Source: an uncultured Bacteroidales bacterium (GTDB lineage Bacteria; Bacteroidota; Bacteroidia; Bacteroidales; Bacteroidaceae). Taken from it: a stretch of 39,463 bases of DNA. The translations under genes and the position numbers were made by a program. Positions 15,457-25,623 of the stretch are shown here, piece by piece. The DNA is taken from assembly GCA_902773055.1 (NCBI GenBank), contig CACYCZ010000104.1, positions 1 through 39,463 on the forward strand, given 5' to 3'. How positions within the stretch are numbered: the stretch's first letter is position 1; every line of letters begins with the position of its first letter. The notes beneath the pieces are model-generated. The model did no database searches, was not told where the DNA came from, and saw only the letters and a list, made by a program, of their open reading frames with translations.

Positions 15457-18400
15457 TTACCTGACAAGTGAGAATCGCATACTGAACCCAAAATCCTGTG
15501 TCGTCGTAGGATAAGAACTGGAGGTTAAAAGAGGCTTTGTTGTCTGATGGTCAAAGTAGGCGCTCATCGTCAGTAATTTGCTGAGGGTATATTCGGCTGT
15601 AATTGACAACTTGATAGCTTTATTACCACTTGTAGCCTGAGATGTTCCTGTGAGTATGTCACGATTGATGGCACTTTGGTCGCGCAGTGAAAAATCAATA
15701 CGCAGGTTAAGGTCATTGTTCATCCCCGAAGGTGTGGGAGCATTATTTGCTTCCTGTTTGTTATTTTCGTCTTCCTTGTCCTTTATTCCCTTGACATTGC
15801 CCTTCTTCTTCCGCGCCTTGCTGGCAGAGGCTTTTTGGTTTGGTGAACGGAATATCTTCAGGTCGTTAATCTTGTAGCCTAATCCTAAAACAATATCTTT
15901 GGACATGGCTTCGGTCAGTTTGAGTGAAGTCATGCTCAATGTGAGAACTCTTGTCCTGTTGTATCTTAGAGAAAGGGTAAGGTCGTTTTGCAGTGTGGTA
16001 GATATACCCAGAAGTGGAGAGAATGCTTCATTAATAGATACTGTATTGACATTGTACATGCTACTGGGTAGTATGCTGTTGTTTGTGGCGTCAATAACAA
16101 ATCCCAATCCTCCCATATACTCCATATAGCTGCTGTAGCTGTTGTATGAGCCGATAGAAAAGATACTTTTATATCCGTGGTCTATAGTTAAGGTCTTGAA
16201 TTTGTCCTTAAACCAAGGTAATTTAGCCAAACCGCCATAAGATACCGTCCAGTTGGGTAGCATTCTTGTTACGGCGGGGAAAATACCAAGAGGTGAATTT
16301 GTGCTCCCGCCACAGTACGCTGCCAGGAAGGCAGGAATCATGACATCGGAAGAGTATTGGTTTACGGTTCCGTTTTCCGGGTTGAAAGCTTGCCCTGCCA
16401 AGGAAGTGCCTGACGGATATTTTGCTCCGGCATATTGTGCTTCAACTCTTTTCTGGAAATGAGGAAGGAAACTTACAAACTTGTTGAATGTTTTATTCTT
16501 ATACCCATTGTCAGCATTGCCGATGCCGTCAAAAGCTGACTGAATGCTGATAGTAGACATGTTGAAGGAACCACTTTGTGTGACAGGGCAGCCTGCATAA
16601 GTATAGAAAATGCTTTTTGACATACTACGTGTGCGAGTTGCGTTCATGTCAATCTTCAATCCAGGGATGGGTTCTATGATTGCGCTGACTTGTAAATCTT
16701 TGTTTCTGTTGGTTGATGCCATGCTTGATATGCTGTCATTATCTAACAACCAACCGTTTTCTCTGGCGCGCTCCACATAGCTGTCTCCTGTGAGACCGAA
16801 AGCAAAATCCAGTCCGGGTGACATGATGTTACCCCGCCGTTGCCCGAAGAAGTCTCCTGCGTTGGGCATGAAGCCGGGAAGGTTCATGCCGTAGTGGTCA
16901 CTATAGCTGATGTTGATGTTTCGTACCATCATCGCTGTGCGAGCCAAAAATCTCAGGCTTTTAGATAGGAATGTTTCGTTTTCACCCGTTTTAAGTGGTA
17001 TGACAGTGACTTTTACGGCAATGGAATCTTTATTTAGGATTTTAATGCTGTTACTGCCGCTGATTTTGTATTTCAGGAGATAGCGTTTGCCGTCTTTCTG
17101 AATGGCTCTTACTCTGATTTTTCTGGTTTTGAGGTTGTGTTGTAGCGAAATGGTACTGTCGGTGCTGAGCGTGACTTCTTTTTCGAAATTTTTCTTGGTT
17201 TTGAGATCTTTTCTCGCTTTGCCAACGGTCTTTCCAACAGCCTTAATCTCATAATATCTGTTGGTTTTTTGCAGGTAGGGTACTTTCGAGTATAGGTCCT
17301 CAAGATTGATTCTTCCAGTAATTCGTATGTTTCTGCTGTTATTGATGGTGTTGCCTAGAGTACTGTTGTCTTCTAGTATGGTACCACGTTCCCAACCATA
17401 ATTTGAATCGTAGCTGAAATCACTGGAAATCCATGAGAAAGCCGGAATGAGATCTAATGGCGGTTTCCAGCCTAGATTGAAAGACTGTGAGTAGGTCAGT
17501 GGTCGTCCCCAGTGCTTGATGCTGTGCCATACAGAATCTTTCCACATTTCATAATTGTCAGAATACAGGCTTTTGTTTTGGACATATGGCTCTACTATTT
17601 CTGCATTGGTGGCAGTGGAGAGGGAAGCATGAATGTTGTTGGTGATATCCCAGTTTATGCCCATGCGTCTGTTCCACAGGAAGTCACTGCTGAAACTGAG
17701 TGGAATGGATTTGTCTTCCAGATTGTCCATATCTCTCTCCTGCAATTCGAAATATGTACGTGTAATGTCGGAGGTCAAAGATATGTTTTGCGGAAGCCAG
17801 TTCAGTTGGAATTCTTGCAGGAACCTTAGCCAGCCGCTCTTGTCCTTTATGTTTTTGAAAGGACTGAAAGGTTCATATGTTGGTGCATAGTCGTAACTGG
17901 TATTCAGTTTCCAGGTATCGTTCTTTTCCCACATGGTGGTTTCGCCCGAAGAGAATTGGTGGCTGTGCGAATAGCTTGCGCTGAAATTCGCCGGGTCATA
18001 GGGCATGGGATGATTTTTGCTTGAGATATCTACCTTTACATTGCTGAGGCTAAAGTTTCTGTTGATTGTCGTGGTGCTGACAATGTTCTGCAGTGAGTCT
18101 TTTTCCTGTTTCGTTGACAAGGCATCCAGCGCGTCATCTAAAGTAATATCAGTGTCCAGAGAATTGTATTTGGGTGAGATTTTGTTTTTGGTATAGGAAT
18201 AATATACAGGCGCATTAATCTTGGCTTTTTCCGGGAAGAGCTTGCCTAATTGGACATTAGTAGTTATACCATAGGAAAACAGATTTGTGTTGCGCCGTTC
18301 TGTCACGCCTTGTTCCAGACCACCGAAACCGCTGGTCTCAATATGACTGTTGACCGATATTGAGGCTAAATCGGAGACCTTGATATCAAGTTTGGCCTGG

Positions 18401-21400
18401 GCAGCCATACCGCCATCTTCTGAATAATTTTGCAGTCGCAGTTCATTGACCCATACCTCAACGCTCTTGTTGTCGCGTGAATTGTTTCTGACGCCAATCA
18501 TCAACGTCTTGATATTACCCATGGAAGGGTTGCCCATAACTGTTATTTTGTTGTTAGGCTTGTTGGGGTCATAGTCATAGAATGGTATGGCATAGGATGC
18601 ATGACCAAGATTTTTCTGTCTGTTTCGTTCTCTTTTCAGTTCAGTAAGGAGGGACAGGTCTATGTCAAGCATGTTGTCTTCCGGCCAGACGCTTTTACAG
18701 TCAGCTGTACTGTAGCGGTCATAGTGGCCTGGTGCGGTCAGCCTCAGTGGAATCTCGTATTCGTAATAGTTGTTTTTGTAGTCTGTACCCATTCTGACAA
18801 ATACGCTTGTTTCGTAATCTCTCAGGGTGAGGTCACCTGAGAGAGCATTGGCATGGGTATACATTTGGATGTGTTTGTATTGACGCAAATCCAGACTATA
18901 GTTTTTATAGACAGCCCTGCTTTCATTTGAAGGCAGATTTTTTACGGTAATATTCAATGCCTGCTCGTTGTTTTCTGTCAGCTGGCTCTGTGTGCGGTCA
19001 ATAACAGGAGAAATACCAGGCGGGAGGATATAGTTTACAGGTGTTTTCGTATTGTTTTCCTGTATATTGACTGCAGCAACGTCAAGTGTTCCTTGAGCGG
19101 CTTGGTTAGCCCTTCCATTGAGGGACAGGTCGTAGTTTCGCCATTCACCGCGGACGAGTTCCAGCGTTCCGAAGCGCAGTACAATTGGTTTCTCAAAGTT
19201 AGTGAGGAACATGCGCATGAAGCGTATGCTGGAGAAATCATTGATATTTCCTTTTTTTGTCTTGTATTCATCCAAGGGGATGCGGAAGAGATACCAGTTT
19301 ATAGTTTCCGTATTGCCGTTGCGCAGTGAAACTTTGGCTTCTCTGCTGTCTACGATGAATCCGGTACCGACTTTCATGCTGTCAGGGGCCAGGCGTACGC
19401 GGTATTCGTAATAGTTGTTGTATTCGTTAAGAGTATAATCCTTGTTGATGTCTTCGGCATCGGGTATAGTCTTGTATGCCGTGCTGTAGCTTTCTGGTGA
19501 ATTTTCAGTGTCGACAGAGTTTCCTTCAGGGTTGTTAATACGTTTGTAGCGATCCATGATGGAAACTCTTTGTGCATCGAAATCCGAACCTCTGAAGTAG
19601 TGATAGTCATCCCCGGCAGGATCGGCAGAGATGGAATCAAATATACTCGGACTGACCTTTGCTTGGATGCTGTTCAGATATGACTGGTATTCGCCATAGG
19701 TTTTTTCTTCTGCGCTCGTCAGGCCATTGAAGCCGATATCTTGCCTGCTGCGTGAGCCACTGCTTGTGTTGAATGCATAAGTTACGGTATTCTCTGTCGG
19801 AATGCGTCCCCACGTGCTTTCCATATAGGATGTGGAGGCTCCGTCAGTCGGCATGCCGCTCTCATAGAACTTGTTGCCGTCCCTTAGGATGTCTTCACTG
19901 ATATCTCCAAGATCGAAATAAAGTTCACCGCCATATTCTCCGGATGTCCCTCGTGTATAGATGAACGGGTCCATCATCCAGAATTCAATGTATTCAATAT
20001 TTGCTGTCTCAAAGTCTGTGGTCTCCAAAGCACGCATCATGCCTCCCCAGTGATTTTTGGGGTTAAGCAGCTTGCCGTTGTAGTCAAGGTTTGTGTTGAG
20101 GTTGTAGGGACCTCGCTCGTCGGGATAATATGCAAGGTTGAGAATGTTCAATGTGGATGATTCGCCGACGGTGAGTTCCTTGTTTGGAAACAGTTCGGTG
20201 CGGTATACTTCGCGCACATAATGGTTGCTTAGCTGTGTAAGGTCGCTCTTGATATGTCCCGGTGTCAGGGATGAGCTTCTGCGTGTGAACATGGGGTCAA
20301 TGTTGTACCAGCTGAGCAGGGAACGGTTAAACCCGTATCTGATATCATTGGAGAGGGAAGATTCACTGAACAGCAGGGGGCAGCTGCTTATTACCCATTC
20401 GCTTGGTGTGCTGATGTCGATGGCACTTTTGGTATTTTCAAAATCATCAATGTATGAGGCGTTGCCCTGACTTTGCCTGTTGGCTCCTGTAAACAATTTG
20501 GCAAATTCTGCGGTGAAGTTGATGGATGAAGGCTGGGTGACATGGACGAAGGGTATTTTGTCGATGATGTCTGTCAGCCACTGGCTGTTTTGTTTCCATG
20601 ACACGCTTAGTCCCATGATGGTGTTGCTCAGCGGTTCGTTGCCCATGGCAATCTTGGAGGTCAGTGACTGTTCTGAAAGATGCATCAGCGTACCGCCCAG
20701 GATGAAATTCTTGTTGAAGTCATATTGCCAGTTAAGTCCCAGCATTGTTTTGCGTTCAAGGCTTTCTCCCGTGCTTTCCAGACTGACGTTTACGGCTGTG
20801 CCGGCATCGATAATGCTTTGGTTCAGAATCGTTACTTCACCAGTTCCGTAGTTGACACTGTAATCTATGTTTTCAGTAAGTGTTACGCCTCCTGCAGTGA
20901 CGACGACGCTTCCGCGCGGAACGTTGACGGCTCCCAGTGAGATGACGTTTCCGCTGGAACTGCCTTTGTATTGACCAGTAAGGATGAATTTGTTTTTCTC
21001 GACAATTTGTTTTGCTATTATTTTAGTGGAGTCATAAAGTTCGTTGTAGATGAATTTGTCGCTGATGCTTTTGTCCTGAATGATGTTTTCAAGATATTTT
21101 CCGAAGGGTTCTGCTGCCGGAAGGTATACTCGTCCTGTTGAACGGTCTATCGTGTAGCCGTCGATAACATCATAGTATCCGTTAGGGTGAGTGTTCTCAT
21201 TATTGTCCAGCCTGTCCATACCTAAGAGCTTCAGGAGGGGTGTGCTTTTGTACTTCTCTGTCGGGAGATAGGTAATGTATACTCCGCTGGTATCGCTCAG
21301 GTATTTGATGTCTAACCGGAATCGGGATTTGTCAATAGATGATGCTCCCAATGAGTACACGTTCTTCATCATCAGGTCCCAGTTTGCGGCAGAAGGTGTG

Positions 21401-22935
21401 CTTGAGGCGTTCTTTAAGGTCTTGACGTAGAGACACTCGGTGTTGTCTGTCCTGTCTGTAGAGAATTCTCCGACCTGATATGTCTGTCCTCTGTAAGTAT
21501 ATTCGTATGCAACGGCAAGGACCTGGTCTGTCTGCAGTGTCGTCTTCAGAGACAAATAGCCCAGACTGCTGTTGAGGGTATATTCCGATGGGCTTAGCAG
21601 GCGTGCGCTTTCAATTTTTTCATAGTCTATGCCTCCGGTGAAGTTGCTCAGGGCCCCCAGTGTGGAATAAACCTGATTGATGACTCTTGCGCCCGTGTAG
21701 CTGGTATTGATTGTTGTGTAGAGGTCATTGGAATAGTTGCTCGGCTCGGCATTTCCGCTTGAGTGCCATAGGCTGTTGCCGATATGGCTGTTTTCTGCCA
21801 AGTCGGTAAATCCTATGATGTTGCGCGTGTTGGTTGTCGTGTTGTTCTTGTTGGTTACCCATACTTCTATGCGGTTTATTGTGATGCCGCTTGTTATGTT
21901 GGGCAATTTGGCCATGGATTTGTCGTAGTTGTCGCGGAAGAAGTGTGCAAGGAAAAAGTGACGGTTTGACTCATAGTTGTCAGCTGTAATCTCAAATGTG
22001 GTGAGTTGGTCGCCTCCGGTTGAGGAAACGCTTTTGCTTACTCCTTTCTTTTGGGATACGACGGTCTGAAGCTGAAGTTTGCCAAACTGCAGGTCGGTTC
22101 TGAGGCCAAACAGTGAACTTGAACCTTGAACGAGCGAATTGTTTGAGGGGAAACTGATGTTACCGGCTTCGATGAGCTTGACGATTTCATCTTCCTTGCC
22201 TTGATATTGCAGTTTGAGACTTTTTGCGTCAAAATCAAATGTGGCTTCTGTGTTGTAATTCAGGTTGAAGTCCATCTTGTCGCCGATGGTTCCTGTTACG
22301 CTGAGGTTTATCTGTTCATCAAAATCCAGTCCTGTTGTCTTGCGGTTTCGGATGGGCAGGCTGGGATTGTCAACGGTCTTCCTGTTCAGTCCGAATTTGA
22401 TTTCTGCCGACCCTGATGACTTGATCTGGACTCCACCAGGACCAAATATCTTCTCGGCCGGGCCGAGGCTGAACTGCATGTTGGAGAAACTGAACTTATT
22501 TTCTTCTTTGCTCTCAAAGGCTTCCTTGTTCTTGTTGGCATAATATTGCTGCATGGATTTTCTGATGCTCCACTCCTGATACTCCTGAGGGGTCATCATA
22601 ATGGGAGTGTTCATGAATCCGCCATTGATTTTGGTGCCAATCAGATAATTCCCGCTGTGCTCATCATATTCTTCCTCCTCCTTGATGTTGTCGGGATTTT
22701 TCAGGTCAGCAGTTTTTTTCTTGGTGTCATCTAATGTGACAGGGGCTGTCGGTTTTACGGAGAAGCGTGGTTTGCTCTTGGTCGTGTCGGCAGGCTGCTC
22801 GCTGTTTGGGGTATGTGTGCCCCCGGGAGAAGGGGTATAGGCCCATGCAATACTGCCGGCCAGTAAAAAGAGTATTACCGGCAGGAGTATTCCCTTGTGC
22901 GCTAAGATAAAACAACAGCTGTGTCTCCCGTTCAT
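15457..22935 (-). CDS. sprA: Type IX secretion system outer-membrane translocon SprA (Sov)
   Basis: The 2492-residue length, the N-terminal signal segment (ILLPVILFLLAGSIAWA, about 16-32) and many beta-strand repeats ending in a C-terminal aromatic-rich strand (DFGFSMRFSLVR) identify SprA/Sov. This 36-strand outer-membrane barrel is the channel through which T9SS client proteins leave the cell. Family segments visible include SLGPAEKIFGPGGVQIKSSG, the GSAEIKFGLNRK strand, INLSVTGTIGDKMDFNLNYN, FGLRTDLQFGKLQLQTVVSQ and WVNELRLQ; residues 1-40 and a Pro/Thr/Lys-rich region before about 75 precede the barrel. It starts 12 bases after ruvA, an arrangement conserved in Bacteroidetes. Its presence shows that T9SS is encoded, and the lectin at 3469-4212 is a candidate client. 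Confidence 0.97.
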   Translation of the reverse strand: MNGRHSCCFILAHKGILLPVILFLLAGSIAWAYTPSPGGTHTPNSEQPADTTKSKPRFSVKPTAPVTLDDTKKKTADLKNPDNIKEEEEYDEHSGNYLIGTKINGGFMNTPIMMTPQEYQEWSIRKSMQQYYANKNKEAFESKEENKFSFSNMQFSLGPAEKIFGPGGVQIKSSGSAEIKFGLNRKTVDNPSLPIRNRKTTGLDFDEQINLSVTGTIGDKMDFNLNYNTEATFDFDAKSLKLQYQGKEDEIVKLIEAGNISFPSNNSLVQGSSSLFGLRTDLQFGKLQLQTVVSQKKGVSKSVSSTGGDQLTTFEITADNYESNRHFFLAHFFRDNYDKSMAKLPNITSGITINRIEVWVTNKNNTTTNTRNIIGFTDLAENSHIGNSLWHSSGNAEPSNYSNDLYTTINTSYTGARVINQVYSTLGALSNFTGGIDYEKIESARLLSPSEYTLNSSLGYLSLKTTLQTDQVLAVAYEYTYRGQTYQVGEFSTDRTDNTECLYVKTLKNASSTPSAANWDLMMKNVYSLGASSIDKSRFRLDIKYLSDTSGVYITYLPTEKYKSTPLLKLLGMDRLDNNENTHPNGYYDVIDGYTIDRSTGRVYLPAAEPFGKYLENIIQDKSISDKFIYNELYDSTKIIAKQIVEKNKFILTGQYKGSSSGNVISLGAVNVPRGSVVVTAGGVTLTENIDYSVNYGTGEVTILNQSIIDAGTAVNVSLESTGESLERKTMLGLNWQYDFNKNFILGGTLMHLSEQSLTSKIAMGNEPLSNTIMGLSVSWKQNSQWLTDIIDKIPFVHVTQPSSINFTAEFAKLFTGANRQSQGNASYIDDFENTKSAIDISTPSEWVISSCPLLFSESSLSNDIRYGFNRSLLSWYNIDPMFTRRSSSLTPGHIKSDLTQLSNHYVREVYRTELFPNKELTVGESSTLNILNLAYYPDERGPYNLNTNLDYNGKLLNPKNHWGGMMRALETTDFETANIEYIEFWMMDPFIYTRGTSGEYGGELYFDLGDISEDILRDGNKFYESGMPTDGASTSYMESTWGRIPTENTVTYAFNTSSGSRSRQDIGFNGLTSAEEKTYGEYQSYLNSIQAKVSPSIFDSISADPAGDDYHYFRGSDFDAQRVSIMDRYKRINNPEGNSVDTENSPESYSTAYKTIPDAEDINKDYTLNEYNNYYEYRVRLAPDSMKVGTGFIVDSREAKVSLRNGNTETINWYLFRIPLDEYKTKKGNINDFSSIRFMRMFLTNFEKPIVLRFGTLELVRGEWRNYDLSLNGRANQAAQGTLDVAAVNIQENNTKTPVNYILPPGISPVIDRTQSQLTENNEQALNITVKNLPSNESRAVYKNYSLDLRQYKHIQMYTHANALSGDLTLRDYETSVFVRMGTDYKNNYYEYEIPLRLTAPGHYDRYSTADCKSVWPEDNMLDIDLSLLTELKRERNRQKNLGHASYAIPFYDYDPNKPNNKITVMGNPSMGNIKTLMIGVRNNSRDNKSVEVWVNELRLQNYSEDGGMAAQAKLDIKVSDLASISVNSHIETSGFGGLEQGVTERRNTNLFSYGITTNVQLGKLFPEKAKINAPVYYSYTKNKISPKYNSLDTDITLDDALDALSTKQEKDSLQNIVSTTTINRNFSLSNVKVDISSKNHPMPYDPANFSASYSHSHQFSSGETTMWEKNDTWKLNTSYDYAPTYEPFSPFKNIKDKSGWLRFLQEFQLNWLPQNISLTSDITRTYFELQERDMDNLEDKSIPLSFSSDFLWNRRMGINWDITNNIHASLSTATNAEIVEPYVQNKSLYSDNYEMWKDSVWHSIKHWGRPLTYSQSFNLGWKPPLDLIPAFSWISSDFSYDSNYGWERGTILEDNSTLGNTINNSRNIRITGRINLEDLYSKVPYLQKTNRYYEIKAVGKTVGKARKDLKTKKNFEKEVTLSTDSTISLQHNLKTRKIRVRAIQKDGKRYLLKYKISGSNSIKILNKDSIAVKVTVIPLKTGENETFLSKSLRFLARTAMMVRNINISYSDHYGMNLPGFMPNAGDFFGQRRGNIMSPGLDFAFGLTGDSYVERARENGWLLDNDSISSMASTNRNKDLQVSAIIEPIPGLKIDMNATRTRSMSKSIFYTYAGCPVTQSGSFNMSTISIQSAFDGIGNADNGYKNKTFNKFVSFLPHFQKRVEAQYAGAKYPSGTSLAGQAFNPENGTVNQYSSDVMIPAFLAAYCGGSTNSPLGIFPAVTRMLPNWTVSYGGLAKLPWFKDKFKTLTIDHGYKSIFSIGSYNSYSSYMEYMGGLGFVIDATNNSILPSSMYNVNTVSINEAFSPLLGISTTLQNDLTLSLRYNRTRVLTLSMTSLKLTEAMSKDIVLGLGYKINDLKIFRSPNQKASASKARKKKGNVKGIKDKEDENNKQEANNAPTPSGMNNDLNLRIDFSLRDQSAINRDILTGTSQATSGNKAIKLSITAEYTLSKLLTMSAYFDHQTTKPLLTSSSYPTTTQDFGFSMRFSLVR

Positions 22936-22947
22936 TTTTGAAGATCG

Positions 22948-23556
22948 CTATATGGTCTTGAGAGCCAGTTTGATCAGTTCTTCCGTGCTGACGTTTGGAT
23001 GGGTTTCTATAATGGCGTTGACAGCTTTCTTGGTCGGAGCCGGGGAAAAACCCAGCATAGTCAATGCCTGAACGGCTTCCTTGACTTTTTCTTCCGCTTC
23101 GGGAGTCAAGGTGTTCTTGCTGCTGTTTTCTTCGGAAACGGGCAGGTTGTCTCCTACGGCGGGTATCTTGTCCTTGAGTTCAACAATGATACGCTGGGCT
23201 GAGCGCTTGCCGATGCCTTTGATATTGCATAGAAGCCTTTCGTCTCCTTGTGAGATAGCCTTGCACAGTTCGGCGGGGGATACAGACGACAGTATCATCC
23301 GTGCCGTGTTACCTCCAATGCCGCTGACAGAGGTCAGCAACAGGAATAAGGTCCGTTCTTCCTGTGAAATAAATCCGAACAGCACCCAGGCGTCTTCACG
23401 AATGTTTTCATAGATGTAAATTTTGGCATCTTCTTTGCCTTGGAGAGAGGTGTATGTATAAAGTGAAATGTTGATATCGTATCCGATACCATTGACATCC
23501 AGAATCACTTTTGCAGGCAAGAGCTCAGCAATTCTGCCGTTTAAGTAGTCTATCAT
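22948..23556 (-). CDS. ruvA: Holliday junction branch migration protein RuvA
   Basis: RuvA binds four-way DNA junctions as a tetramer and recruits the RuvB motor. The 202-residue protein shows the OB-fold N-terminus (MIDYLNGRIAEL, VILDVNGIGYDI), two helix-hairpin-helix motifs (SVSGIGGNTARMI at about 80 and IKGIGKRSAQRI at about 115) and a flexible linker followed by the C-terminal RuvB-binding domain (ALTMLGFSPAPTKKAV). It is the first gene of the ruvA-sprA unit. No clear -7 box was seen upstream. Confidence 0.97.
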   Translation of the reverse strand: MIDYLNGRIAELLPAKVILDVNGIGYDINISLYTYTSLQGKEDAKIYIYENIREDAWVLFGFISQEERTLFLLLTSVSGIGGNTARMILSSVSPAELCKAISQGDERLLCNIKGIGKRSAQRIIVELKDKIPAVGDNLPVSEENSSKNTLTPEAEEKVKEAVQALTMLGFSPAPTKKAVNAIIETHPNVSTEELIKLALKTI

Positions 23557-23749
23557 GTTCCTTAGGTTGTAATATATTACTTAATCTATAACGTCTGTTT
23601 GTCTTATTTATTATATAATGTAGTGTAAAAATGTTTGTATTCGCATAGTGTGTCCGTCGCGAGGCTTTTGCCGAAGCGTTTTCTTTTGGATTTTACTGTG
23701 GCTTGCGGGGACTGGGTTTGTTTTAATATAATTAACAAAATTTAATGTT

Positions 23750-23776
23750 TTTACACTTTTCCAAGTAGAGTGTAAA
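23750..23776. repeat. 8-bp inverted repeat, part of three AGTGTAAA motifs
   Basis: TTTACACT (23750-23757) pairs with AGTGTAAA (23769-23776). A further AGTGTAAAAA lies at 23622-23631 and is complementary to 23748-23757. All are in the untranslated 558-base gap between ruvA and gdhA. Confidence 0.5.
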
Positions 23777-23777
23777 T

Positions 23778-23863
23778 AATTGGCAGGCCTTGGCGTTTTC
23801 ACTGGCAGGCCTGGTAGCAAAAACTGCAAGGCCTGCCAGTAAAATCTTGCAGGCCTGCCAATT
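23778..23863. repeat. Two nested perfect inverted repeats built from TGGCAGGCCT
   Basis: The outer arms AATTGGCAGGCCT (23778-23790) and AGGCCTGCCAATT (23851-23863) pair perfectly over 13 bp, and the inner arms ACTGGCAGGCCT (23801-23812) and AGGCCTGCCAGT (23829-23840) over 12 bp. The flanks AATT and ACT match only within their own pair, so the element can fold as one long two-step stem. No protein frame explains it. Confidence 0.9.
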
Positions 23864-24067
23864 TTGCCCCCATTGTAATACCTTCTGTACGGGTAGTATT
23901 GATGTCGATAATGATTTTTCGTAGGGGTTAATAAATGTTAATTATTTGACAGGCTGATTGCTTCTGTCAGAAGACAAAGTGTGGATGCTGTAGGGAAAAG
24001 TAATGTATAAATGGTGCATAGTTACAAAGAATTTCAGTATAAAGTTTTTGTAATACGATTATTTTAT

Positions 24068-24075
24068 TACTTTTG
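24068..24075 (+). promoter_or_regulatory. -7 box of gdhA
   Basis: TACTTTTG matches TAnnTTTG, with TTTG at 24047-24050 as a candidate -33 element (17-base spacing). The box lies 39 bases before the ATG at 24115 and rules out a start at 24073. Confidence 0.65.
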
Positions 24076-24114
24076 CACACAGAAAATAACCTGAATACTC
24101 AATATCAAGAAATC

Positions 24115-25449
24115 ATGAATACACAACAAGTATTATCAGAATTGGAAATGCGCCATCCTGGTGAGATGGAATTCCTCCAGGCAGTGCGTGAAGTGCTGGA
24201 ATCAGTAAAAGATGTCTACAACCAGCATCCGGAATTTGAACGGAACAAAATTTTAGAAAGGATGGTCGAACCCGACAGGATTTTTACATTCCGTGTTGTT
24301 TGGGAAGACGATCGTGGTGAACTTCAGGTCAACCGTGGCTACAGGGTACAGTTTAATAACGCCATTGGCCCGTACAAGGGAGGATTGCGTTTTCATGCAT
24401 CAGTCAATCTGTCTATTCTGAAGTTTTTGGGATTTGAACAGATTTTCAAGAATGCCCTGACAACCTTACCAATGGGAGGGGCCAAAGGTGGCAGCGACTT
24501 TTCACCCCGTGGCAAGAGTCCGGCCGAAATTCGCCGTTTTTGCCAGGCCTTCATGCTTGAGCTCTGGCGTAACATAGGGCCCGATATGGATGTCCCTGCC
24601 GGAGATATTGGCGTAGGCGGTCGTGAGATAGGATATCTGTATGGCATGTACAAGAAATTGACGCGCGAGCATACAGGTACCCTGACGGGCAAGGGACTTG
24701 AATATGGCGGTTCTATCCTGCGTCCCGAGGCGACAGGATTCGGCGCATTGTATTTTGTCAATCAGATGCTGCAGGACCGCGATATGGAAATTGCAGGCAA
24801 GACAGTGGCTATTTCAGGATTTGGCAATGTGGCATGGGGTGCTGTGACCAAGGCAAATCAGTTGGGAGCCAAGGTCGTTACCATCTCCGGTCCAGACGGT
24901 TATGTCTATGATGCAGACGGAATATGCGGAGATAAAATTGACTATATGCTGGAATTGCGGTCTTCGGGCGATGATATCGTTGCACCGTATGCAGAGAAAT
25001 TCCCCAATGCAGTATTTTATGCCAATAAAAAGCCTTGGGAGCAGAAGGTGGATATTGCCCTGCCTTGTGCAACTCAGAATGAACTTGGTGCTGACGATGC
25101 CCAACAGTTGATTGCCAACGGTACAAAATGTATTGCAGAGGTGTCTAATATGGGATGTACGGAAGATGCAGTGAAACTGTTTGTGAAGAATAAGATGCTC
25201 TTCGCTCCGGGTAAGGCTGTCAATGCCGGAGGTGTTGCTACAAGCGGTTTGGAAATGTCGCAAAATGCCATGCATATTTCATGGGGAGCCGATGAGGTAG
25301 ACCAGCGCCTGCACCATATAATGCGCAGCATTCACGAACAGTGTATTACATATGGTCGTGAAAACGACTATATCAACTACGTCAAGGGTGCTAATATCGC
25401 AGGGTTCATGAAAGTAGCCCGTGCCATGATGGACCAGGGACCGATTTGA
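24115..25449 (+). CDS. gdhA: NADP-type glutamate dehydrogenase
   Basis: GdhA reversibly aminates 2-oxoglutarate to glutamate in the cytoplasm. The 444-residue product is of the small hexameric class: YKGGLRFHASVNLSILKFLG, LPMGGAKGGSDFSPRGKS (catalytic Lys and substrate-binding residues), DVPAGDIGVGGREIGYLYG (catalytic Asp) and the Rossmann loop VAISGFGNVAWGAVTKA. The ATG at 24115 starts MNTQQVLSELEMRHPGEMEF, as in relatives; the frame extends upstream to a TTG at 24073 that lies inside the promoter box. The gene is monocistronic with a perfect 17-bp hairpin terminator at 25471. Coenzyme preference is inferred from family class, not proven. Confidence 0.97.
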   Translation: MNTQQVLSELEMRHPGEMEFLQAVREVLESVKDVYNQHPEFERNKILERMVEPDRIFTFRVVWEDDRGELQVNRGYRVQFNNAIGPYKGGLRFHASVNLSILKFLGFEQIFKNALTTLPMGGAKGGSDFSPRGKSPAEIRRFCQAFMLELWRNIGPDMDVPAGDIGVGGREIGYLYGMYKKLTREHTGTLTGKGLEYGGSILRPEATGFGALYFVNQMLQDRDMEIAGKTVAISGFGNVAWGAVTKANQLGAKVVTISGPDGYVYDADGICGDKIDYMLELRSSGDDIVAPYAEKFPNAVFYANKKPWEQKVDIALPCATQNELGADDAQQLIANGTKCIAEVSNMGCTEDAVKLFVKNKMLFAPGKAVNAGGVATSGLEMSQNAMHISWGADEVDQRLHHIMRSIHEQCITYGRENDYINYVKGANIAGFMKVARAMMDQGPI

Positions 25450-25470
25450 TAAATCGGCGTGAATGTCAGA

Positions 25471-25517
25471 AAGGAAGCCCATGCTCCATATATAACGGAG
25501 CATGGGCTTCCTTTTTA
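25471..25517 (+). terminator. Strong terminator of gdhA
   Basis: A perfect 17-bp stem (AAGGAAGCCCATGCTCC with its complement at 25497-25513), 9-base loop and trailing T-run. Confidence 0.9.
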
Positions 25518-25623
25518 GGGAGAGTAATGAAAACAGCGGCTGATTAGTTTCTAAAATATTTTTCACGGAGCATACCTATTCATCCAAATATGTGTAAATT
25601 TACATTCTCAAAAACATTTGAAG

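Noticed and set aside
15650-22915. Many plus- and minus-strand frames inside sprA
   Set aside because: They are shadows of the 2492-residue SprA frame, without start signals, domains or conserved motifs.
24073-24114. Upstream extension of gdhA from a TTG at 24073
   Set aside because: The TTG overlaps the -7 promoter box TACTTTTG, and the added residues do not resemble the family N-terminus.
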